Origin: Micromonospora cabrerizensis
Lineage (GTDB): Bacteria; Actinomycetota; Actinomycetes; Mycobacteriales; Micromonosporaceae
Assembly (NCBI RefSeq): GCF_022230955.1
Contig: NZ_JAKKFI010000089.1
Location: 62,001 to 126,000 of the forward strand
Length of the DNA: 64,000 bases
Direction: 5' to 3'
Shown: one piece after another, positions 7,998 to 16,706 of the stretch
Layout: every line of letters starts with the position of its first letter
Position numbering within the stretch: position 1 is the stretch's first letter
The notes under the pieces: generated by a model
Databases searched by the model: none
Told to the model about the DNA's origin: nothing
What the model saw: only the letters and a program-made list of their open reading frames with translations
Program-made: the position numbers and the translations under genes

Positions 7998-8678
7998 TCA
8001 GGTGTGTGTCCTCGCCGCGTCGGCCAGGCCGACGACCCGGTCGGCCCAGCGGTTCAGCAGGATCTCGTCGTGGGTGATGACCAGGACGCCGGCGTGCTGC
8101 GTCCGCTGGTAGTCGCGGATGACGGCGGCGACGTGCGCCTGGGTCGAGGCGTCGAGCATCGCCGTGGCCTCGTCGCAGAGCAGGTAGTCGGGGCGGTGTA
8201 CGAGCGCCCGGGCGAGGCAGGCCCGTTGCAGTTGCCCGTCGGACACCGCGTGTGGCCGCCGGGCGCGCAGGTCCGGGGTGAGGCCGACGAGGTCGGTGAG
8301 TTCGGCTACCCGCTCGCGGATGGTCGGCTCGGGCGTTCGGACGGCGCGTAGCGGTTCGGCGATCAGGTCGTCGAGGCTCAGCCGGGGGTCGGCGGCGGCG
8401 CGAGGGCTCTGGAAGAGCACGGCGACGCGCGTGCGCAGGCCGACCGGCACGGCGTAGCGCACGCCGTCGACCGGGGTGCCGTCGATGCTGACCCGGCCGT
8501 GGTCGGGGCGGTGCAGGAGCGCCAGGACCCGGACCAGTGTGGACTTTCCGCAGCCGGACGGGCCGCGAAGGCCGACCGTCTCGCCCCGATCGACGCGCAG
8601 GGTGACGCCGTCGAGGACGACCTGCCGGCCGTACCCGACGGTCACGTCGTCGGCGAGTAGGTGCGGCGAGCTGGTCAC
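7998..8678 (-). CDS. nikE: ABC importer ATPase (NikE-like)
   Basis: A 226-residue ATPase of the Dpp/Nik importer class, last gene of the five-gene operon. Walker A is GPSGCGKST, the signature is VSDGQ in place of LSGGQ, Walker B is LLCDEAT, and the switch His is in VITHDE. It lacks the C-terminal Cys-containing oligopeptide extension seen in its partner, as expected for NikE/DppF-type subunits. GTG start overlaps the upstream stop by GTGA; open sequence further upstream belongs to the neighbouring gene. Nickel as substrate is inferred from the Nur-like operator at the operon start; a peptide or metallophore substrate is the alternative. Confidence 0.75.
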   Translation of the reverse strand: MTSSPHLLADDVTVGYGRQVVLDGVTLRVDRGETVGLRGPSGCGKSTLVRVLALLHRPDHGRVSIDGTPVDGVRYAVPVGLRTRVAVLFQSPRAAADPRLSLDDLIAEPLRAVRTPEPTIRERVAELTDLVGLTPDLRARRPHAVSDGQLQRACLARALVHRPDYLLCDEATAMLDASTQAHVAAVIRDYQRTQHAGVLVITHDEILLNRWADRVVGLADAARTHT

Positions 8679-9676
8679 GTGACGGCTCCGGTGGTGATCG
8701 GGTGGTGGCAGGCGACCGCGCCCCCGGTGACCGCTGTCGGCGGTGGCTGGCTCGCGCAGATGTCGGTGCGACGGGGGCAGCGGGGCGCGAACGCACACCC
8801 CGCGGGCAGCGCGGTGAGCATCGGCGGGTCGCCCGGCACCGGCCGGAAGGCGCGGTCCGGCAGGGCGTCGAGCAGCGCCGCCGCGTACGGGTGGGTTGGT
8901 GCGGTGAAGAGCTGGTCGGCGTCCCGGTGCTCCACGATGCGGCTGGCGTACATGACGGCGACGGTGTCGGCGACCCGCTGCGCGGCGGCCAGGTCGTGCG
9001 TGATGAGCACGACGGCCGAGCCCTCGTCGCAGCGGCGGCGCAGCAGGTCCAGGGTGTGGTCCACCAGCGGGCGGTCGAGGCCGGTGGTGGGCTCGTCGGC
9101 GATGAGCAGCGACGGGTCCGGTGCCAGCGCGAGCGCGGTGACCAGGCGCTGCGCCATGCCGCCGGAGAGTTCGTGCGGGTAGCGGTCCAGGTCGGCCGGG
9201 TCGAGCCCGACGTCGACCGCGAGCTGGTCGCCGTCCTCGCGGCGCCGGCCGTGCGCCCGCAGCGTCTCGGTGAGCAGTCGTCGCCCGGTGCGGACCGGGT
9301 TCAACGCGGTGGCCGGGCTCTGCGGAACCAGCCCGACCCGGCGACCGCGTACCCGGCGGGCCAGGTGGCGCTGACCGCAGGTGACCAGGTCGACCGGGTC
9401 GGCGTCCGGGTGGTGCAGCACGGCGTGACCGGTGACCGTCGCGTTGCCCGGCAACAGGCCGAGCAGGGCGTGGGCGAGCACGGACTTGCCGCAGCCGGAC
9501 TCACCGACAACGGCCAGCAGTTCGCCGGCCCGTACGGTGAGGTTGAGGTCGGTGACGGCGTGCATGCGCGTGTCCCGGAGCCGGAACTGAACGCCGAGAC
9601 CGTCCACGGCCAGCAACGGGCGACGCACGGCCCTGCGGCCGGGTGTCGGGGCGGTGAGACGCTCGGTGGTGGTCAC
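8675..9676 (-). CDS. nikD: ABC importer ATPase (NikD-like)
   Basis: A 333-residue ATPase pairing with the downstream NikE-like subunit. Walker A GESGCGKS, signature LSGGM, Walker B LLIADEPTTGLD and switch VLITHD are intact. The C-terminal ~60 residues carry the oligopeptide-transporter extension with conserved cysteines (CAFAPRCPRRTDIC...ACHHP). GTG start and upstream TGA overlap as GTGA. It energises import through the two permeases encoded just upstream. Confidence 0.77.
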   Translation of the reverse strand: MTTTERLTAPTPGRRAVRRPLLAVDGLGVQFRLRDTRMHAVTDLNLTVRAGELLAVVGESGCGKSVLAHALLGLLPGNATVTGHAVLHHPDADPVDLVTCGQRHLARRVRGRRVGLVPQSPATALNPVRTGRRLLTETLRAHGRRREDGDQLAVDVGLDPADLDRYPHELSGGMAQRLVTALALAPDPSLLIADEPTTGLDRPLVDHTLDLLRRRCDEGSAVVLITHDLAAAQRVADTVAVMYASRIVEHRDADQLFTAPTHPYAAALLDALPDRAFRPVPGDPPMLTALPAGCAFAPRCPRRTDICASQPPPTAVTGGAVACHHPITTGAVT

Positions 9677-10557
9677 AGGTGCAGCTCCGCTCGGACCCGG
9701 GGATCGAGGCGGTCGCGCCAGCGGGCGGCGAGGACCGCGATGGCGAGGGTGACGACGACGATGACCGCCCCCGGCGCCAGGCTGGCCCACCAGGCGCCGG
9801 TCAGCAGCGACCCCTGACCGTCGTTGATCATGTTGCCCAGTGAGGCGAGGTGCGGTGGCAGCCCCAGGCCGAGGAACGACAGCGCGGTCTCGTGCCACAC
9901 CGCGTGCGGGATCATCAGGGTGGTGGCCAGCGCCAGCCGGGGCAGCACGTGTGGCAGCAGGTGTCGCACCAGGACCCGACGCCGGCCGGCGCCGCCGTTG
10001 ATGGCGGCGTCGACGAACGGCCGGGTACGCAGGCTCAGCAACTCGGATCGGACGATGCGGGCGGTGGAGAGCCAGTGGGTGAGCCCAACGGAGGCGATCA
10101 CCGCGCCGAGGCTGGGACGCAGCATGGCGACGATGAAGATGCCCAGCAGCAGGTGCGGCATCGCGGCGATGGTGTCCACGACCCGCATCAGGATCCGGTC
10201 CACCCGGCCGCCGAGGGTGCCGGCGATCCCGCCCACCACGCCGCCGAGGACGGTGGCGACGAGCGCGGCGACCGCACCGACGAGCAGCGAGACCCGCAGC
10301 CCGTAGACGGCCCGGTGCGCCACGTCCCGGCCGAGGTCGTCGGTGCCGGCGAGGTGCGCCCAGGACGGCGCCGACCGGGTCTGGTCCAACGCGACAGCGC
10401 TCTGGTCGAGCGGCCAGACGAGTGGGGCGAGGAGCGAGCCGACGACGGCGACGACGAGCACGAGGCCGGCCGTGACGACACCGGCCTGGCCGGGCCGCAG
10501 CCGCAGCCGGGACCGGGCGGTCCGGAGCAGCGCCGGTCGGGCAGCGAGGTCAGCCAT
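9673..10557 (-). CDS. nikC: ABC importer permease (NikC/DppC-like)
   Basis: A 294-residue permease with about six membrane segments. After a short cytoplasmic N-terminus (RLRLRPGQAG) comes TM1 (VVTAGLVLVVAVVGSLLAPLVW) and the class-typical 'HLAGTDDLGRDVAHRAVYGLRVSLLVG'. The EAA-like coupling loop is seen near 'DAAINGGAGRRRVLVRHLLPHVLP', and 'HETALSFLGLGLPP' is characteristic of DppC/NikC. The ATG overlaps the end of the upstream permease by 8 bases. Confidence 0.78.
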   Translation of the reverse strand: MADLAARPALLRTARSRLRLRPGQAGVVTAGLVLVVAVVGSLLAPLVWPLDQSAVALDQTRSAPSWAHLAGTDDLGRDVAHRAVYGLRVSLLVGAVAALVATVLGGVVGGIAGTLGGRVDRILMRVVDTIAAMPHLLLGIFIVAMLRPSLGAVIASVGLTHWLSTARIVRSELLSLRTRPFVDAAINGGAGRRRVLVRHLLPHVLPRLALATTLMIPHAVWHETALSFLGLGLPPHLASLGNMINDGQGSLLTGAWWASLAPGAVIVVVTLAIAVLAARWRDRLDPRVRAELHL

Positions 10558-11542
10558 CGAGTCGTACCCTCGGGTCGGCGGCGGCGTAGGCGAGGTCGGT
10601 CGCGAGGTTCGCGGCCAGCACCACCGCGGTGGTGACCAGCGTGATCGCCGCCAGCAGCGGGAAGTCGCTGCCCATCGCGGCGGCGACCGTGACGGCGCCG
10701 AGGCCCGGCAGCGAGAAGACCGTCTCGACCAGCACCGCCCCGCCGACCAGCTCGGGCAGATGGGTGCCGACCAGGGTGAGGAACGGCAGCAGGGCGGTCC
10801 GCAGCGCGTGCCCGAACAGCACCGTCCGCCCCGGCAACCCGCGGGCCCGCGCCGCGAGCACGTGATCGTCGCGCATACTCTCCGCGACCGCGTCCCGGAC
10901 GAACAACACGAACCACGGCGCCTGGGACACCGCCAGCACGCCGACCGGCAGGATCAGGTGGTGCGCCACGTCGCCCCAGGACGTGCTCGTCGCGGTGACG
11001 TCGGTGAGACCGCCGGCCGGCAACCATCCCAGGGCCAGCGCGAACACGGCGATCGCGGCCAGGCCCAGCCAGAACACCGGCATCGACTGGACCGCGTAGG
11101 CCGCCGTCCGCAACGCGCGGTCGAAGAGCCCACCCCGGCGGTACGCGGCCAGCGCGCCCAGCAGCAGACTCGCGGCCAGGACGAGGGCGAGACTCACGCC
11201 GATCAGCAGCAGCGTCCAGCCCGCCCGGGCGGCGAGCACCGAGGCGACCGGCTCGTGTCGACTGGTCGACCAGCCCAGGTCGCCCTGGACGAGATTGCCG
11301 ATCCAGCGCAGGTACTGCACCGGCAACGGGTCGTCGACACCCCAGTTGGCGCGGATCTGCGCCAGGTTCTCCTCGGTGGCGGTGAAGGCCGCCGCGCCCG
11401 CGTACTGTTTCGCCGGGTCGACCGGCGACGCGGCGCCGAGGGCGAACATCCCGATGCTGGTCGCGGCGAGCACCGGCACGGCGACGAGGAGCCGACGCCG
11501 GACGACCGCACCGGCCCCGGCCAGGCGACCGGAGCGGGTCAC
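10550..11542 (-). CDS. nikB: ABC importer permease (NikB/DppB-like)
   Basis: A 330-residue permease. It has the N-terminal TM (LLVAVPVLAATSIGMFALG), the periplasmic 'NWGVDDPLPVQYLRWIGNLVQGDLGWS' segment of NikB/DppB proteins, several further TMs, and the EAA loop 'HVLAARARGLPGRTVLFGHALR'. The GTG start overlaps the substrate-binding protein's stop as GTGA; the longer upstream open frame overlaps that gene and is not used. Confidence 0.78.
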   Translation of the reverse strand: MTRSGRLAGAGAVVRRRLLVAVPVLAATSIGMFALGAASPVDPAKQYAGAAAFTATEENLAQIRANWGVDDPLPVQYLRWIGNLVQGDLGWSTSRHEPVASVLAARAGWTLLLIGVSLALVLAASLLLGALAAYRRGGLFDRALRTAAYAVQSMPVFWLGLAAIAVFALALGWLPAGGLTDVTATSTSWGDVAHHLILPVGVLAVSQAPWFVLFVRDAVAESMRDDHVLAARARGLPGRTVLFGHALRTALLPFLTLVGTHLPELVGGAVLVETVFSLPGLGAVTVAAAMGSDFPLLAAITLVTTAVVLAANLATDLAYAAADPRVRLDG

Positions 11543-13137
11543 GACCGCGTCCAGGTGTCGATGTTCCACCAGATGCTGTTGGCCACGCCGTGCTCGTGCG
11601 CCTCGACCCGGGGGGTCACGCCCCGCACCGAGGACTTCAGCACGTAGGTGTGCCGCAGGTAGGTGAGGAACAGCCACGGCACGTCGGCGGCGAGCTGCTG
11701 TTGGAACTGCGCGTACGCGGCCTTGCGCAGGGCCGGGTCGATCTGGTCCCGGCCGTTCTGCAGGGCCCGGTCCACCACCTCCGAGCGGTACGAGCCGGGG
11801 TTGAAGTAGCCCTGCCCGGCGAACGTGGAGCCGAAGAGCTTGTACGAGACGAAGTCCGGGTCGTACGGGGTGCCGTAGCCCATCAGCAGGGCGTCGGACT
11901 TCATCCGGGGGTCGATGGCGTCCCAGGTGAGCCCCGCCGGGGTCACCTCGATGCCGATCTTCTTCGCGTCGGCGGTCACCGCGAGGGCCAGGTCCTTGCG
12001 CAGGGTGTCGCCGGCCGGGTACATCAGCGTGAACCGGGCCGGCCGGCCGTCCCTGGCGCGTACCCCGCCCGGACCGGGCTTCCAGCCGGCGGCGTCGAGC
12101 AGCGCCGCGGCGGCCGTCGCGTCGGCGGTCGGCGCGCCGACGACGGAGGGATCGACGAACTCGGAGGTCGGGGGGATCGGCCCGAACGCCGGTTCGCCGG
12201 CGCCGCCGAGGATGCCGGACACCATCGCGGACCGGTCGACGGCCAGGCTGAGCGCCCGGCGGACCGCCGGGTCGGCGAGGACCGGGTTGCCCGCCGGCAG
12301 CATCACGCCGCGGTAGTCGGCGGTCGGCACCCGCTGCACCCGGTACGTGGTGTCCTCATCGAAGGCGGCGGCGAGCTTCGGCGGCAACTCGGCGGCGTCG
12401 AACTCGCCGGCACGCATCCGCTGGGCGCGGACGTTGTCGTCGGCGACGAACGCGACCACGACCCGGTTGTTCGCCGGCCGGCCAGCGAAGTAGCGCTCGT
12501 TGGCCGTGAGCACCAGCCGGTCGCCCGGCGTCCACGACTCGACGGCGTACGGCCCGGTCCCGACCGGCTTGCGGTTGAACCCGGCGGTGTTGACGTCCTG
12601 CCCGCTGAGCAGCTTGGACGGCACGATGCCGAGGGTGAGCCGTTGCAGGAACGGCGCGTACGGGTGGCGCAGCCTGAACACGACCGTCGCCTGGTCGGGG
12701 GCGGTCACCGACTCCACCATGTCCAGGTCGGAGCGCAGCGTCGAGTCGACCTTCGGATCCAGGACGGCCTGGTACGTGAAGACGACGTCCTGTGCGGTCA
12801 GCGCGGTGCCGTCGTGGAACAGCACGCCGTCGCGCAGCTTCGCGGTCACGGTCCGCCCGTCGGCCGACACCGTCGGCAACGTCGCGGCCAGGCCGGGGAC
12901 GAGTCGATTGTCGCCGTCGCGGGAGACGAGGCCGTCGAAGATCAGCGCGGCGCCGTCGACGCCGTAGTTGAGCACCGGGTTCAGCGCGTCCGGCTCGTCG
13001 GAGGTGGCGACGACCAGCGTCGTGCCGTCGGACGAACCGTCGGGGTTGGTCGGGGCCGAGCAACCGGCGAGGACGAGCATCCCCGCTGCCGCGGTCGACG
13101 CCACGAGGCGTCGGAAGGTCGGACGCATCCGGGTCAC
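11539..13137 (-). CDS. nikA: extracytoplasmic solute-binding lipoprotein (NikA-like, SBP_bac_5)
   Basis: A 532-residue family-5 solute-binding protein. The signal ends in lipobox VLAGC (Cys26). The mature part has the family features 'TLVVATSDEPDALNPVLN', 'AKLRDGVLFHDGTALTAQDVVF', 'KPVGTGPYAVESW' and 'VRRALSLAVDR'. The GTG start at 13137 is chosen because AGGAG lies 7 bases upstream; an internal ATG three codons later is less well spaced. It heads the importer operon, and its promoter region holds the Nur-like box. Family 5 includes nickel, peptide and metallophore binders; nickel is inferred from the operator, not from the binding pocket. Confidence 0.75.
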   Translation of the reverse strand: MTRMRPTFRRLVASTAAAGMLVLAGCSAPTNPDGSSDGTTLVVATSDEPDALNPVLNYGVDGAALIFDGLVSRDGDNRLVPGLAATLPTVSADGRTVTAKLRDGVLFHDGTALTAQDVVFTYQAVLDPKVDSTLRSDLDMVESVTAPDQATVVFRLRHPYAPFLQRLTLGIVPSKLLSGQDVNTAGFNRKPVGTGPYAVESWTPGDRLVLTANERYFAGRPANNRVVVAFVADDNVRAQRMRAGEFDAAELPPKLAAAFDEDTTYRVQRVPTADYRGVMLPAGNPVLADPAVRRALSLAVDRSAMVSGILGGAGEPAFGPIPPTSEFVDPSVVGAPTADATAAAALLDAAGWKPGPGGVRARDGRPARFTLMYPAGDTLRKDLALAVTADAKKIGIEVTPAGLTWDAIDPRMKSDALLMGYGTPYDPDFVSYKLFGSTFAGQGYFNPGSYRSEVVDRALQNGRDQIDPALRKAAYAQFQQQLAADVPWLFLTYLRHTYVLKSSVRGVTPRVEAHEHGVANSIWWNIDTWTRS

Positions 13138-13194
13138 AGAACGCTCCTGTGGTGTGGGGAGAAGTCGTGGTCGGGTGGGCGTGACGCCGCAACC

Positions 13195-13266
13195 GTTGAT
13201 CAACACGGTGGCACAGTTGCCAGTCTTTGGCAATTGCCACACACGCGCATCAAGCAGTTGATCAAC
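13195..13266. repeat. two copies of palindrome GTTGATCAAC flanking the Nur-like box
   Basis: The perfect 10-base palindrome GTTGATCAAC occurs at 13195-13204 and again at 13257-13266, 62 bases apart, with the Nur-like box between them. They may be operator half-sites for a second regulator or a small stem-forming repeat pair. Confidence 0.6.
13217..13233. promoter_or_regulatory. candidate Nur (nickel uptake regulator) operator
   Basis: TTGCCA-GTCTT-TGGCAA is a perfect 6-5-6 inverted repeat with the same spacing as the Streptomyces Nur box (tTGCaa-N5-ttGCaa). It is followed directly by another TTGCCA, giving a 12-base perfect palindrome TGGCAATTGCCA at 13228-13239. It lies 80 bases upstream of the nikA-like start and 140 bases upstream of the divergent HupE-ectodomain-like gene, so one nickel-loaded repressor could control both. 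Confidence 0.6.
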
Positions 13267-13373
13267 GACTGTTCACGTCGCGGTCGGGCACCGAACACCC
13301 GCGTGGACCTGCCCGTTACCGCGCGCCCGGCACCGTGGACGCGATCCCCGCCACCGCGATCCCGGAGCGCTTC

Positions 13374-14090
13374 GTGTCCCTGCACCGACGTCGTCGACGA
13401 AGCGCGGTGGCCGTCCTTCCGCTGGTGGCGCTGGCCGTCACCGCGTCCGTCCTGGCCCCGCCGGCACCCGCTGTGGCGCACCCGTCCGGCGACCCGCAGA
13501 CCGTGTCCGTCGCGCGCGACGAGCAGCGGCCGGAGGTCGTCCGGGTGCGCTGGCGCGTCGGCGGCCCCGACGACCTGACGCTGCTGGGAGTCTCGCTGGG
13601 GTTGCTGCCGCCCGACCGCGTCCTGCTCGACGGTGCCGTCGACTACCGCGCGACGGATCCGACGGTGATCGCCTCGTCCGAGCTGTTCTCCGCGTACCTG
13701 CTCCGGCAGATCACGGTGGCCGACGGCACGGGTGCCTGCCCCGGTGCCGTAACCCAGTCGAAGGGCCTGGCGAGGGCCGGTGCGACGATCGACTACACCT
13801 GCCCCGGGCCGGTCCACACGGTGACCGTCGCGGTGCGGACGCTCACCGACCTCAACCCCGCGTACCGGGCGGCGGCCACCGGGCCCGACGGACAGCGCTT
13901 CGTGTACGGCCCGGGCGAGGACTCCCACGAATGGACGCTCGACGGTAGCCGGGCCGTGGTCAGCGCCAGCGCCAGCGCCGACCGCGGCGCCAGCGTCCCG
14001 ATCGCCGCCCTTCTCGGCGCGGCTCTGGCGGTCGCGGGCGGCGTGCTGCTGGTGTCGTGGCGGCTGCGGCGAAGACGAGCCGCGGCCTGA
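13374..14090 (+). CDS. exported single-TM protein resembling a HupE/UreJ ectodomain
   Basis: A 238-residue protein: basic N-terminus (LHRRRRRS), signal helix ending in PAVAHPSG, an extracellular domain to ~residue 200 (DDLTLLGVSLGLL, two Cys in ADGTGACPG and IDYTCPG), and a C-terminal membrane helix (PIAALLGAALAVAGGVLLVSW) with an arginine tail. The ectodomain resembles the N-terminal extracytoplasmic part of HupE/UreJ_2 nickel/cobalt proteins but lacks their polytopic region. GGAG ends 6 bases before the GTG start. It is divergent from the nickel-type importer and shares its operator region, which supports a nickel-related role by context only. Confidence 0.6.
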   Translation: MSLHRRRRRSAVAVLPLVALAVTASVLAPPAPAVAHPSGDPQTVSVARDEQRPEVVRVRWRVGGPDDLTLLGVSLGLLPPDRVLLDGAVDYRATDPTVIASSELFSAYLLRQITVADGTGACPGAVTQSKGLARAGATIDYTCPGPVHTVTVAVRTLTDLNPAYRAAATGPDGQRFVYGPGEDSHEWTLDGSRAVVSASASADRGASVPIAALLGAALAVAGGVLLVSWRLRRRRAAA

Positions 14091-14166
14091 CCGCCCCCTG
14101 CCGCGACCGGTGGCAGTGCCCGTTCGTCGCTGGTGACGGTCGAGGTCGAGCGGTTAGGGTTCCGGG

Positions 14167-14667
14167 ATGTTCCGCGCCGTCGTGTTGATCGCAGCTGTGG
14201 TGCTCGCCGCGGATCAGCTCACCAAGTACTGGGCCGAGTCCGCGCTGAGCGACGGGCAGACCATCACGCTCGTCGGTGACCTGCTGCAACTGCGACTCGT
14301 CTACAACCCGGGCGCCGCCTTCTCGATCGGCGCCGCGTACACCTGGATCTTCGCGGTGTTCGCGGCCGCGGCGGTGGTCGCGGTGACGGTCGTGGCGCGG
14401 CGGGTCACGTCGCGCGCCTGGGCGGTGGCGTTGGGGCTGGTGCTCGGCGGCGCGGCCACGCACCTGCTGGACCGCCTCTTCCGCGAGCCCGGGTTCGCCC
14501 GGGGGCACGTGGTGGACTTCATCGACTACGCGGGGTTCTTCGTCGGCAACGTCGCCGACATCGCGCTGGTGGTCGGCGTCGGCATCGTCATGGTGCTCAA
14601 CGCCCGGGGCATCCCCCTGCGGGAAACGGCCACGTCGGGCGACGAGCAGGTGGCGTCACGCTCCTGA
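14167..14667 (+). CDS. lspA: lipoprotein signal peptidase (signal peptidase II)
   Basis: A 166-residue, four-helix membrane aspartic protease that removes signal peptides from prolipoproteins after lipid attachment. Motifs are all present: ADQLTKYW at the start, VYNPGAAFSIG, GGAATHLLDRLFR with the first catalytic Asp, and VVDFIDYAGFFVGNVADIAL with the second. The length is normal. Its last 12 bases overlap the end of the convergent lutC gene. Several lipoproteins in this window would be its substrates. Confidence 0.92.
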   Translation: MFRAVVLIAAVVLAADQLTKYWAESALSDGQTITLVGDLLQLRLVYNPGAAFSIGAAYTWIFAVFAAAAVVAVTVVARRVTSRAWAVALGLVLGGAATHLLDRLFREPGFARGHVVDFIDYAGFFVGNVADIALVVGVGIVMVLNARGIPLRETATSGDEQVASRS

Positions 14668-15264
14668 GGTGCCGCCGACCAGCACGATCTCCAGCCGGCG
14701 CGGGCCGTGCACACCCTCGACCCGGTTGAGCTCGATGTCGCTGGTCGCGGACGGGCCCGAGATCCAGGTCTGTGCCGCGCGCGGGTCCAACCGGGTCAGC
14801 GCCTCCGGCAGCAGGCCGACGACCTGGTCCGCGCGGACGACGCAGATGTGCCGGTCGGGCACCAGGGTGAGCGCCCGTCGCCCCTGCGCCGGGCCGGCGT
14901 CGAGGATGATGGTGCCCGTCTCCGCGACCGCCACGGCGCAGCCGGTCAGGACCGCGTCCATCGCGTCGAGATCGGCCGGTGACAGCGGGGGAGCGTCGCG
15001 GTACACCTGGCCGGGACAGCCGGCGAGCCAGTCGGCGGGAACGTCGACGGGCACGGCGAGCCGGCCAACCTCGGCCAGCAGCCCGGGCAGCGCGCCGATG
15101 CCGTGGTGGACGACCGCCCGGTAGTCCTCCAGCCGGTCGACGAGGATCGCGACCGGGTCGGGGCGGTCGCCGACCCGACGGTACCGGCGGGGCACCTCCA
15201 CGGGCGGCGGGTCGTCGGCCAGGGCCGTGCGGAGCCGCGCCAGGATCTCGTCGCGTGCGGTCAC
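14656..15264 (-). CDS. lutC: LutC-type lactate utilization protein (LUD domain)
   Basis: A 202-residue LUD-domain protein, third subunit of the LutABC L-lactate oxidase complex that converts L-lactate to pyruvate. Visible features: an N-terminal helix (ARDEILARLRTAL), 'GCAVAVAETGTIILDAG', 'RRALTLVPDRHICVV' and 'WISGPSATSDIEL'. The GTG start overlaps the lutB stop as GTGA; a longer frame upstream lies inside lutB. It is the last gene of gntR-lutABC and converges on lspA with a 12-base overlap. Confidence 0.88.
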   Translation of the reverse strand: MTARDEILARLRTALADDPPPVEVPRRYRRVGDRPDPVAILVDRLEDYRAVVHHGIGALPGLLAEVGRLAVPVDVPADWLAGCPGQVYRDAPPLSPADLDAMDAVLTGCAVAVAETGTIILDAGPAQGRRALTLVPDRHICVVRADQVVGLLPEALTRLDPRAAQTWISGPSATSDIELNRVEGVHGPRRLEIVLVGGTSGA

Positions 15265-16706
15265 TGCTTCCCCCACCATTCTCGGAAGGTCTGCGGCGCG
15301 GGCAGCGGCAGGTCCCGCGACCGGGTCCACGCGGAGGCCGGCCAGGGGAGCCGGCGCAGCGTCCGCGCGCCGGTGCGCCGCTGGCGGTACGCGCCGAGAG
15401 GGCCCGCGCCGGCCCGGGCCAGGCGCAGGGCGGCGGCCCAGCGCCGGGGACTGCGCATCACCCACGACAGGACGCCCATGGTGGCGCGTTCGGCCAGCGG
15501 ATGCGGTGCCTGCTGGCGGAGGTGGACCAGGATCTCCGGAATGTTGATCTTCACCGGACACACGTCGTAGCAGGCCCCGCAGAGGGTCGACGCGTACGGC
15601 AGGGACGCGTTGTCGGCCACGCCGGTCAACTGGGGTGACAGGATCGCCCCGATCGGCCCCGGGTACACCGACCCGTACGCGTGCCCGCCGGCTCGCTCGT
15701 ACACCGGGCAGACGTTCAGGCACGCGGAGCAGCGGATGCAGGACAGCGCCGGCCGCCCGACCGGGTCGGCCAGCACCGCGGACCGGCCATTGTCGACCAG
15801 CACCACGTGCACGTCCTGCGGCCCGTCGCCGGGGGTGACGCCGGTCCACATCGAGGTGTACGGGTTCATCCGCTCGCCGGTCGACGACCGGGGCAGCAGT
15901 TGCAGGAAGACCTCCAGGTCGGTGAAGGTCGGCAGCAGCTTCTCGACGCCCACGACACTGATCAGCGTCTCCGGGAGGGTGAGGCACATCCGCCCGTTGC
16001 CCTCGGACTCCACGACCACCAACGTGCCGGTGTCGGCGATGGCGAAGTTGGCGCCGGACACCGCGACCCGGGCCGAGAGGAAACGTCGCCGCAGGTGCGC
16101 GCGGGCCGCCTCGGCCAACGCGGACGGCTCGTCACTGAGGTCGGCCGGCACGTCCGGCATACGACGCTGGAAGATCTCCCGGATCTGTGCCCGGTTGTAG
16201 TGGATCGCCGGCACCAGGATGTGCGAGGGGGTGTCGTCGCCGAGCTGCACGATCAGCTCCGCCAGGTCGGTCTCGTACGCGGCGATCCCGGCCGCCTCCA
16301 GCGCCTCGTTGAGCTCGATCTCCTGGGTCGCCATCGACTTGACCTTCACGACCTCGTCGGCCCCCGTTGCCCGGGTCAGCTCGACCACGATGCGGCAGGC
16401 CTCGGCCGCGTCGCGGGCCCAGTGCACGGTGGCGCCGGCGGCGGTGGCGGACGCCTCGAACTGTTCCAGCAGCTCCGGCAACCGGCGTTGGACGTCCGCC
16501 TTGATCGCGGAGCCGGCGTCGCGGAGCGCCTCCCAGTCGGGCACCTCGTCGACGACCCGGGCGCGTTTGCCGCGGATGGTGCGGGTGGCCCGGTGCAGGT
16601 TGGCGCGCAGCTGGGTGTCGGCGACGGCCGGTCTGGCCGCGGTGGGGAAGGGCAGCCGGGTGCGGATGCGACCGCCGCCGGTGGCCGGTGCGACGGGACG
16701 GTTCAC
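15261..16706 (-). CDS. lutB: LutB-type iron-sulfur lactate oxidation subunit
   Basis: A 481-residue protein with an N-terminal LUD domain and C-terminal ferredoxin region. LUD features are 'EVVKVKSMATQEIELN' and 'GANFAIADTGTLV'. Two 4Fe-4S motifs follow: CIRCSACLNVCPVYE and CGACYDVCPVKINI. A C-terminal extension ends in FREWWGK. In Bacillus subtilis LutABC carries out L-lactate oxidation; the same three-gene order is kept here. GTG start overlaps the lutA stop (GTGA). Confidence 0.9.
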   Translation of the reverse strand: MNRPVAPATGGGRIRTRLPFPTAARPAVADTQLRANLHRATRTIRGKRARVVDEVPDWEALRDAGSAIKADVQRRLPELLEQFEASATAAGATVHWARDAAEACRIVVELTRATGADEVVKVKSMATQEIELNEALEAAGIAAYETDLAELIVQLGDDTPSHILVPAIHYNRAQIREIFQRRMPDVPADLSDEPSALAEAARAHLRRRFLSARVAVSGANFAIADTGTLVVVESEGNGRMCLTLPETLISVVGVEKLLPTFTDLEVFLQLLPRSSTGERMNPYTSMWTGVTPGDGPQDVHVVLVDNGRSAVLADPVGRPALSCIRCSACLNVCPVYERAGGHAYGSVYPGPIGAILSPQLTGVADNASLPYASTLCGACYDVCPVKINIPEILVHLRQQAPHPLAERATMGVLSWVMRSPRRWAAALRLARAGAGPLGAYRQRRTGARTLRRLPWPASAWTRSRDLPLPAPQTFREWWGKQ

